A DNA stretch of 9,865 nt from JBOFMT01 sp051658525 (GTDB lineage Bacteria; Bacillota_I; Bacilli_A; Erysipelotrichales; Erysipelotrichaceae): assembly GCA_051658525.1 (NCBI GenBank), contig JBOFMT010000070.1:1-9865 (forward strand), in the 5' to 3' direction. This document shows positions 4,828-9,865 of the stretch, one piece after another. Under the pieces are notes generated by a model. That model saw only the letters and a list, made by a program, of their open reading frames with translations, made no database searches and was not told where the DNA came from. Positions within the stretch are counted from its first letter, which is position 1. Each line of letters starts with the position of its first letter. The position numbers were made by a program, and so were the translations under genes.

Positions 4828-6672
4828 ATGCGAGGTGGGAAGGGCCCACGTGGTTTTCAATATGAAAGTGAAGAAGAAAAGAAGAACCGTCCAAAAGTAA
4901 CCTTAGGGTTACTAAAGCGGATCTTCTCCACGCTTGTTCCTTATTGGCCAAAGTTAGCATTATCGTTAGTGACCATTTTAGTGATCGCCATACTCGATGT
5001 ACTACCTTCCATCTTAACTGGTAAAATTATCGATGACGGATTTTTAAAAGGGGATATGAACCTGATAACGACATTCGTATCCTTAGCGATTGGTGTGATG
5101 TTGTGTTCTAGTTTACTCTCTATTTTTGAAAACTACTTGAATACCTGGGTATCACAACATATCGCCAAAGATATGAAGAATGCGATGTATGCCCATTTAC
5201 AAAAAATGTCACAACACTTTTTCACAACCAATAAACAAGGGGATATTATCACCCGCGTTACCAGCGACATCAATGGTGTACAAAGTGTCATAACAGGAAC
5301 CCTTACTTCAACGATTAGCAACGTAGCAATCTTACTCACTTCGATGATTGCGATGATGCAGAAAAATTGGGTATTAGCACTTGTTGGTTTAGCAATCTTA
5401 CCCCTCTTTATTTTACCTACCAAACAAGTAGGAAAAAAACGATGGAAGATTACAACGGATTTACAAGCAAAGCATGATACGTCCAATCAAATCTTAAATG
5501 AAACCTTATCGGTCAGTGGACAACAACTTGTTAAGTTGTTTACGGCAGAAGAACTAGAATATGAAAAGTATGCCTCTAGTAATGAGGAAATCTTAAAGCT
5601 TACGATCAAAGAAAATATGGTAGGTCGTTGGTTTCGTATGGCCATTGGTACGTTTACCAATATTGGTCCTATGCTTATCTACTTGATTGCTGGTGTACTA
5701 ATGATTGAATACAATCAAACAAGTCTAAGTGTAGGGGATGTTACCGTACTAGTAACACTATTAACAAGAATGTACCGTCCGGTTGTTGCATTACTTAATG
5801 TACCGGTTGATTTCTCAAGAGCATTAGCACTCTTTACGCGAATCTTTGAATATATGGATATGCCGATAGAAATCTCAAGTCGAGAAGATGCTTTAACAAT
5901 TACAACAATGGAAGGTAATGTCAGTTTTGAAGATGTTTGTTTTTCTTATAATAAAGATAAACAAGTATTAACTGATGTAAGCTTTGATTTGCCAGCAAAT
6001 AAAATGACAGCATTAGTCGGTGTCAGTGGTGGAGGAAAATCTACGATTACCAACCTATTACTGCGAATGTATGATGTGAGTCATGGTAGTGTTAAAATTG
6101 ATGGTCATGATATTCGTGATTTAGATTTAAAAGACTTAAGAAACCATGTAGGTATGGTAAGTCAAGAAGCCTATTTGTTTAATGATACCATTCGTGCCAA
6201 TTTACAATATGCCAAAGCGGATGCTAGTGAAGCAGAACTTGTTGCGGTTTGTAAAGAAGCCAATATTTATGATTTAATCTCAAGCTTACCACAAGGGTTT
6301 GATACTGTTGTAGGAAATCGTGGTGTAAAACTATCAGGTGGAGAGAAACAGCGTATTAGTATTGCGCGAGCGATCTTAAAAAATCCATCGATTTTAATTT
6401 TTGATGAGGCTACCAGTGCACTAGATTCTATTAGTGAAGAAGCGATTCAAGAAGCAATGGAACCAATCTTAAAACAAAGAACATCTTTGGTTATTGCCCA
6501 TCGTTTATCTACGATTATGGCAGCAGATCAAATCTTAGTTTTAGATGGAGGTCAGGTAGTGGAACGGGGAACGCATCATGACTTGTTACGTCTAAATGGA
6601 ACCTATACCAAACTCTATGAAACCCAGTTTAAAAAAGCATTGGAAGCAGAACGAGCAAAAAAAGAACACTAG
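4828..6672 (+). CDS. ABC-type multidrug/lipid exporter, fused membrane and ATPase half-transporter
   Basis: A 614-residue half-transporter of usual length. A hydrophilic Gly/Arg/Lys/Glu N-terminus (1-25) precedes six likely membrane segments (about 42-62, 80-102, 158-178, 180-200, 270-292, 300-322). The ATPase domain follows: Walker A GVSGGGKST (398-406), Q-loop Gln446, signature LSGGEKQ (502-508), Walker B ILIFDE (522-527) and switch His558, all intact. Transporters of this type export drugs, lipids or peptides at the cell membrane as dimers. Only one half-transporter is encoded, whereas many marR-linked systems have two, so a homodimer or a partner elsewhere is expected. The start is one base after the marR stop; the nearest AGGAG (4808-4812) is 15 bases away, which suggests coupling to marR translation. 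Substrate is unknown; induction by a MarR ligand is the likely control. Confidence 0.94.
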   Translation: MRGGKGPRGFQYESEEEKKNRPKVTLGLLKRIFSTLVPYWPKLALSLVTILVIAILDVLPSILTGKIIDDGFLKGDMNLITTFVSLAIGVMLCSSLLSIFENYLNTWVSQHIAKDMKNAMYAHLQKMSQHFFTTNKQGDIITRVTSDINGVQSVITGTLTSTISNVAILLTSMIAMMQKNWVLALVGLAILPLFILPTKQVGKKRWKITTDLQAKHDTSNQILNETLSVSGQQLVKLFTAEELEYEKYASSNEEILKLTIKENMVGRWFRMAIGTFTNIGPMLIYLIAGVLMIEYNQTSLSVGDVTVLVTLLTRMYRPVVALLNVPVDFSRALALFTRIFEYMDMPIEISSREDALTITTMEGNVSFEDVCFSYNKDKQVLTDVSFDLPANKMTALVGVSGGGKSTITNLLLRMYDVSHGSVKIDGHDIRDLDLKDLRNHVGMVSQEAYLFNDTIRANLQYAKADASEAELVAVCKEANIYDLISSLPQGFDTVVGNRGVKLSGGEKQRISIARAILKNPSILIFDEATSALDSISEEAIQEAMEPILKQRTSLVIAHRLSTIMAADQILVLDGGQVVERGTHHDLLRLNGTYTKLYETQFKKALEAERAKKEH

Positions 6673-6698
6673 TACCTTTTGGTATTCGTGTTTTTTTT
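6664..6698 (+). terminator. Rho-independent terminator of the marR-ABC operon
   Basis: ACACTAGTACC (6666-6676) and GGTATTCGTGT (6681-6691) pair with one mismatch and one G-U pair around a TTTT loop, followed by eight Ts. The stem includes the stop codon TAG of the exporter gene. Confidence 0.88.
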
Positions 6699-6942
6699 AT
6701 AAATTTATTAGAAAACATATTTCTTGCTCAAATAGCTTAGGGGGGTGTTGATACTATGAAAACTGATTGGTTGTATTGACACTGTGTTTAATGAGCAAGA
6801 TGCTATTCTAACCTCATTAGGTAAATAAAAGTGAAGAATGGAAAACTTGAAACAGGTACAAATCAATGAAGGATACATTGTTGATGCATTACTTCAAAAG
6901 CTTATGCGGTTTAGCTACTGATAAGATGCGAGGATTGAATAA
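6699..6942 (+). other. Non-coding or decayed stretch after the exporter operon
   Basis: No intact gene is visible. A GGGGGG-type ribosome-like site (6740-6745) precedes ATG 6756, which gives only seven codons before TGA; the next frame then reads 16 sensible codons (6778-6828), so a frameshifted small gene is possible. TCTTGCTCA (6722-6730) and TGAGCAAGA (6792-6800) are exact inverted repeats around this mini frame. The stretch probably belongs to the decayed mobile element that continues to the right. Confidence 0.4.
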
Positions 6943-7196
6943 GAGTATTACTATATTGAACATAGGCATGAAGCGATTATTCCATGAGATTTATATTAGG
7001 TTAAAGAAGGATTGCTTGGAACAGTGGATGGATGAGATGCACCAATTCTTACAGGAGCAGGTGGACAGTTTGAAGAATACGATGAAGTGGTAAATAGACG
7101 AATTGTTGAAAAGGTACTGTTTATGATGCGTGGTCGAATATAGAATTTAACAGAGGGACAAGAGTGGCTAAAGGGAGATAAATAATAGAACAAATA
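6943..7196 (+). pseudogene. Decayed C-terminal part of a large serine recombinase
   Basis: The frame beginning at 6943 reads EYYYIEHRHEAIIP, close to the 'HEPII' motif of the recombinase domain in large serine recombinases of Gram-positive mobile elements. The same frame, broken by TGA at 6985, TAG at 6994 and TGA at 7033, then reads FEEYDEVVNRRIVEKV (7066-7113), the usual 'FDE..F..LVEKV' end motif. A +1 shift at about 7118 restores YDAWSNIEFNRGTRV before a TAA near 7181, matching the terminal strand of such enzymes. The catalytic N-terminus and zinc ribbon are missing. An alternative 75-codon frame over the same bases has no ribosome site and no family resemblance. The remnant marks this region as former mobile DNA. 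Assignment is by motif memory only. Confidence 0.5.
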
Positions 7197-7275
7197 AGGC
7201 ACATTCAAAAATGTAGGGTGATAAATAATAACGGCTACCATTTCGAGAATAAATGCACTAATTGATGCGTAAATA
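7197..7275 (+). other. Short spacer between the recombinase remnant and the toxin promoter
   Basis: A-rich sequence with several stop codons in every frame. A weak ACATT-CAAAA-ATGT hairpin at 7201-7214 is the only structure seen. No gene is supported. Confidence 0.4.
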
Positions 7276-7304
7276 TTGACATTGTAGTTATCGTAGAGTA
7301 TCAT
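7276..7304 (+). promoter_or_regulatory. Promoter of the toxin-antitoxin-like module
   Basis: A perfect TTGACA (7276-7281) is followed 17 bases later by TATCAT (7299-7304), five of six consensus. The expected start near 7311 leaves a short leader with AAAGAGGTG (7314-7322) before ATG 7328. No clear palindrome overlaps it, so any autorepression site is not obvious. Confidence 0.65.
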
Positions 7305-7327
7305 TTGTCTAACAAAGAGGTGTTGCA

Positions 7328-7738
7328 ATGAATCCACACTATAACCAGAATTACACAAAAGAAGAAATAGATGCTATATTAGATAAAATTAAAAGTTGTG
7401 TTGCTAATAACAAATATTCAATAGCTTTAAATGAAAACCGACAGGAAAATATCGATTTTATAAACGAATATAATATTCGTAGCAGTAAGCAAAAAAATAT
7501 ATTATTACAACTTTGCACCGAAGATTTTTGCCATACGTTATAGAGTACAAAGCTTGGATACGAGTATGAAGTTTTGTATGTTTTTGTTCCCCAAATAAAA
7601 CTGTTTAATGCTGATGGTGAAGAAGAAATCGTTGATGTTTATACGAAGTTCAATGTTATTGATATGCCAAATGGAAGTAGAACAGTAGTTATTTCTTTTC
7701 ATAAGAGAAACAAACCAATTGATTATCTATTTAGATAA
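7328..7738 (+). pseudogene. MqsR-like toxin gene interrupted by an in-frame amber codon
   Basis: ATG 7328 follows AAAGAGGTG with a 5-base gap and runs 71 codons to TAG at 7541-7543. The same frame then continues open for 64 more codons to TAA at 7736-7738, with normal codon use and no start or ribosome site of its own. Read through, the 136-codon product resembles MqsR-type RNase toxins of the RelE-like fold. An N-terminal helix region (10-65) includes a segment LLQLCTEDF like the 'IxxLxxxDFY' of MqsR. Strand segments follow, with VDVYTKFNV (102-110) and VVISFHKRNK (120-129) matching the 'VYLKITV' and 'VSFKEK' ends of MqsR. The amber falls just after the DF motif, so a truncated product should be inactive. 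The next gene is an MqsA-like antitoxin 26 bases later, which supports the assignment. Alternatives are sequencing error, amber suppression, or a different RelE-fold toxin. Confidence 0.55.
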
Positions 7739-7764
7739 TCCGAAAATTGAAAGGAGGCATTGTA

Positions 7765-8760
7765 ATGAATGAAAGAAAAGTGTTTTGTGAAGAGTGCAGA
7801 GATGATGTAACATTCCTTGTTACTGATACGAAGATGGATGGAACGATTAAAGGTGAGGCATACTCTTACTTAGGTAAAATAGCTCGATGTGTTGATTGTA
7901 ATTCTGAACTATACGTAGAGGAAGTTAATGATTATAACTTAAAGGCACTTTATGATAAATACAGAGAAAAACAAAATATTATTTCTTTAGATACTATTTT
8001 GAAAATATCAGAAATGTATGCAATCGGAAAACGCCCATTATCATTATTGTTGGGATGGGGAGAACAAACATTTTCGCGTTACTGTGAGGGAGATGTTCCA
8101 ACCAAACAATACTCAGATACACTAAAAAGAATCTATAATGAACCTGAGTATTTCAACCAAATATTGGAAGAAAATAAAGGGAATTTAAAAACGGAAAGCT
8201 CATATAATAAAAGTAAAAAAGCCGTTCAATTATTGCTTGGAAACAATATACTGGAAAAAGCAAAAATCGATCTTGCAGTTGAATATTTAGTAAGTGAATG
8301 TGAAGATATTACACCCTTAGCGCTACAAAAAGCTTTATATTATATACAGGGCTTTTATTATGCATTTTATAATAAATTCTTATTCCCCGAGGAGTGTCAG
8401 GCTTGGATGCATGGACCTGTTTATAGAGATATTTATTTTAGATATCGAGATTATAAGTTTAATCCTATTGAATGTAATACTAAAGTAGATGATAAAAATG
8501 TCACTGCATCAGAAAGGGCAATTTTTGAAAGCGTGGCAAAACATATTTGTTGCTATAGCGGAAAAGTGTTAGAATTGTTTACGCATTCTGAGTCGCCATG
8601 GCTCTCAGCCAGAGGACAACTTTCCGAGATTGAATCCTCAGATAGAGTAATACCTAAAGAAAATATTGGGAAGTATTTCGAAAGTGTTAAAGAAAAATAC
8701 AATATGATTAATCCCAATGATATTAAAGTGTACACACAGACCATGTTTCAACAAATATAA
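7765..8760 (+). CDS. MqsA-like antitoxin: zinc motif, helix-turn-helix and Panacea (DUF4065/SocA-like) domain
   Basis: A 331-residue protein; ATG 7765 follows AAGGAGG (7751-7757) with a 7-base gap. Residues 8-45 form a YgiT/MqsA-type zinc motif (Cys8-x2-Cys11 and Cys42-x2-Cys45). Residues about 73-135 are a helix-turn-helix with the MqsA/HigA-style segment FSRYCEGDVPTKQYSDTL (103-120). Residues about 166-290 form a Panacea domain (DUF4065, found in SocA and GepA): LQKALYYIQGFYYAFY at 187-202, the AWMHGPVYRDIYFRY block (213-227), and SPWLSAR at 277-283. In known systems the Panacea domain neutralises the partner toxin, while the zinc/HTH part dimerises and represses the operon. This gene is intact although its toxin partner is broken, as expected if an orphan antitoxin is harmless. 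It lies in decayed mobile-element DNA, suggesting transfer. I am confident of the domains and less so of the present-day role. Confidence 0.82.
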   Translation: MNERKVFCEECRDDVTFLVTDTKMDGTIKGEAYSYLGKIARCVDCNSELYVEEVNDYNLKALYDKYREKQNIISLDTILKISEMYAIGKRPLSLLLGWGEQTFSRYCEGDVPTKQYSDTLKRIYNEPEYFNQILEENKGNLKTESSYNKSKKAVQLLLGNNILEKAKIDLAVEYLVSECEDITPLALQKALYYIQGFYYAFYNKFLFPEECQAWMHGPVYRDIYFRYRDYKFNPIECNTKVDDKNVTASERAIFESVAKHICCYSGKVLELFTHSESPWLSARGQLSEIESSDRVIPKENIGKYFESVKEKYNMINPNDIKVYTQTMFQQI

Positions 8761-8773
8761 GTAACATGCTAAA

Positions 8774-9003
8774 ATGCGAAGAGATACGATCACATTGTTC
8801 ATAAACCAAGTGAAGGATGGGATATAATGAGTGGTGGATGTAAAACAACAGTGCTCATGCTCTTACAAAAGAGCCAACTGAAAAAATGGAAAAGGAATTA
8901 GCTGGAATCAAGGCACAAAATTTGTTATTCATGGTCTTGATGGAAAGATTCAACGTGCTGATAGGTACGGGAATGGGCATTGTCCATCCAAAGATAAATA
9001 GAA
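8774..9003 (+). pseudogene. Unidentified decayed coding remnants
   Basis: Protein-like stretches occur in different frames without ribosome sites. Frame 1 (from 8776) reads RYDHIVHKPSEGWDIMSGG before losing sense. Frame 3 (8850-8950) reads LTKEPTEKMEKELAGIKAQN and a hydrophobic helix. Frame 2 (8882-9001) reads KFVIHGLDGKIQRADRYGNG and ends at TAG 8999-9001. The switch of frames fits one or more genes broken by indels, probably of mobile-element origin like the recombinase scraps to the left. I cannot name the family. The 59-codon frame at 8886-9065 is the longest open piece and has no ribosome site. Confidence 0.35.
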
Positions 9004-9015
9004 ATAATGTTAGCG

Positions 9016-9056
9016 TGGCTTCCCTGTTGATGATATTCTTATCAGGGAAGCCATTT
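9016..9056 (+). terminator. Strong stem-loop with weak tail, possible terminator or element end
   Basis: TGGCTTCCCTG (9016-9026) and CAGGGAAGCCA (9043-9053) form a perfect 11-base GC-rich stem with a 16-base loop. Only TTT follows, so termination would be inefficient. It is the first strong stem downstream of the antitoxin gene and may end that transcript or mark the edge of the old mobile element. Confidence 0.5.
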
Positions 9057-9098
9057 AAGGCTTAATTCGTGTGATTTTGTACCTTTTTCCATAGATTC
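9057..9098 (+). other. Spacer between the stem-loop and the merR promoter
   Basis: T-rich sequence with no gene. Together with the leader at 9129-9224, this is the non-coding region in front of the MerR gene; no riboswitch fold is recognised. Confidence 0.5.
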
Positions 9099-9128
9099 TT
9101 GACTTTGTTAGTGGTTTTTTACTACAAT
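9099..9128 (+). promoter_or_regulatory. Promoter of the MerR-family gene
   Basis: TTGACT (9099-9104) and TACAAT (9123-9128) are separated by 18 bases, each one base off consensus. The start would be near 9135, giving a leader of about 90 bases. The long-ish spacer is compatible with MerR-type control, but no dyad lies in the spacer itself. Confidence 0.6.
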
Positions 9129-9195
9129 CAAGCTATCTATCCTCAGTCAAGTTCATTGATGTGTAGGGGATGAGCTGTGAATTTATGCACAAACT

Positions 9196-9210
9196 ATGCC
9201 CTTAGGGTAT
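9196..9210 (+). promoter_or_regulatory. Dyad directly before the merR ribosome site
   Basis: ATGCCCTTAGGGTAT is a near-perfect dyad around a central T (CCCT/AGGG arms, plus AT/AT). It lies four bases upstream of the TAGGAGA ribosome site, so a bound protein or a small hairpin could affect expression. CCCTTAGGG-like dyads are common in MerR operators, but here it is downstream of the promoter. Confidence 0.35.
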
Positions 9211-9224
9211 CTTTAGGAGAGTAT

Positions 9225-9865
9225 ATGGAAGAACATATGTTTAAGATTCAAGAGGTTGCTTATTTGCATAATATATCTAAGAAAACCTTAATCTATTACG
9301 ATAAGATTGGATTGTTTCGTCCTCAATTTGTAGATGAAAGCAATGGATATCGCTATTATCACCGAAAAGAATTTCCGATTCTAAAACAAATTATCTATTT
9401 AAAGCACATTGGTTTTAGTCTTGATGAAATCAAAGAGCTATTAGAGCATCGTTGTCATGAAACGATAATAACTGCTTTAGAAAAGCGAAAGGCTGAAGTA
9501 GCACTAGCCCTAAAACAACTGGAAGAAGTACAACAAAACATCGATTATAAGCTGGATTTTTATCATAAAACCCAACATATTAGTGAAAATGATCTTTATC
9601 GACCAAGCATTAAAATTATACCGGAACGTCGTATTTGTTTCTTTGCAGTTGAACAAGCACCAAGCAAAGAATCCATTATGTTAGCGTATCGGAAAGCCTT
9701 GCGTTATCTTGCTTCCAAAGGCTTATTTTCTACTCAAGAGTATGGAAGTTATGTAAGTAATCTAGACACAGATAGCAACTTGCAAACCTACGGTAGTTTT
9801 ATTTCGTTACCGGAAACGTGTGATATTGAACATAGTAAGGTTTTACCTGCTGGAAAGTACATCAC
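9225..9865 (+). CDS. MerR-family transcriptional activator, BmrR-like (3' partial)
   Basis: ATG 9225 follows TAGGAGA (9214-9220) with a 4-5-base gap; the frame is open to the window edge, giving 213 residues. Residues 6-34 form the MerR helix-turn-helix (FKIQEVAYLHNISKKTLIYY, then DKIGLFRP), followed by the GYRYY wing motif (41-45) and the helix pair with IGFSLDEIKELLE (62-74). A long dimerising coiled-coil helix spans about 80-115. From about 128 the sequence (IKIIPERRICFFAVEQAP, then a helix at 147-165) matches the start of a GyrI-like effector-binding domain, as in BmrR, which binds bulky cationic drugs. The target gene is not visible and is probably to the right. Its own promoter and leader make it independent of the upstream module. 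Family assignment is firm, ligand unknown. Confidence 0.9.
   Translation, partial: MEEHMFKIQEVAYLHNISKKTLIYYDKIGLFRPQFVDESNGYRYYHRKEFPILKQIIYLKHIGFSLDEIKELLEHRCHETIITALEKRKAEVALALKQLEEVQQNIDYKLDFYHKTQHISENDLYRPSIKIIPERRICFFAVEQAPSKESIMLAYRKALRYLASKGLFSTQEYGSYVSNLDTDSNLQTYGSFISLPETCDIEHSKVLPAGKYI

Noticed and set aside
4372..4960. Three minus-strand frames across the marR and exporter start
   Set aside because: They overlap intact, well-recognised genes and have no ribosome sites.
5133..5486. 117-codon frame on the minus strand
   Set aside because: Shadow of the exporter's membrane domain; hydrophobic only because the sense strand is.
6866..7093. 75-codon open frame
   Set aside because: No ribosome site and no family resemblance; the neighbouring frame shows serine recombinase motifs, so this frame is a by-product of decay.
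9129..9224. Riboswitch in the merR leader
   Set aside because: The leader has only small dyads and no recognisable conserved riboswitch core or terminator.
1..9865. CRISPR array, tRNA or rRNA genes
   Set aside because: No regularly spaced direct repeats, cloverleaf ends or rRNA signature sequences were seen on either strand.

Overview
The window reads as chromosomal DNA of a low-GC Gram-positive bacterium (Bacillota/Firmicutes). The evidence is consensus sigma-A type promoters, strong AGGAGG-type ribosome sites, short hairpin-plus-T-run terminators, and MarR, MerR and XRE regulators of Gram-positive style. I cannot name the genus; a gut lineage such as the Erysipelotrichia is only a guess. 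No rRNA, tRNA or CRISPR array is visible.

Layout. Bases 1-252 hold the tail of an unknown gene. At 345-1718 lies a protein with an unrecognised N-terminal domain followed by two gamma-glutamylcyclotransferase-like domains, then an XRE regulator (1814-2350) with a strong terminator. A visibly more AT-rich single-gene insert at 2429-3259 encodes an Abi_2/HEPN-like protein; its stop codon sits inside the loop of a two-way terminator. On the minus strand (3376-4098) is a short-chain dehydrogenase. It is divergent from a marR-ABC exporter operon (4302-6672), which has a textbook self-repressed promoter: TTGACA/TATAAT with two identical TAGGTACCTA palindromes. The MarR protein carries a His/Gly-rich C-terminal tail.

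From about 6700 to 9060 the window looks like the remains of a mobile element. It contains scraps of a large serine recombinase with stops and a frameshift, then a two-gene toxin-antitoxin-like module, then more decayed coding fragments ending in a strong stem-loop. In the module, an MqsR-like toxin is broken by one in-frame amber codon. It is followed by an intact 331-residue antitoxin joining a CxxC/CxxC zinc motif, an MqsA-like helix-turn-helix and a C-terminal Panacea (DUF4065/SocA-like) domain. A MerR/BmrR-type regulator with its own promoter begins at 9225 and runs off the right edge.

How the genes work together. The marR-ABC pair is a self-contained, probably ligand-derepressed efflux operon. 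The Abi-like gene and the toxin-antitoxin module are accessory stress or phage-defence genes set among ordinary metabolic and regulatory genes. The most interesting items are the three-domain Panacea antitoxin with its amber-split toxin, the solitary HEPN protein, the dual-operator marR promoter with the His-rich repressor, and the tandem cyclotransferase fusion.
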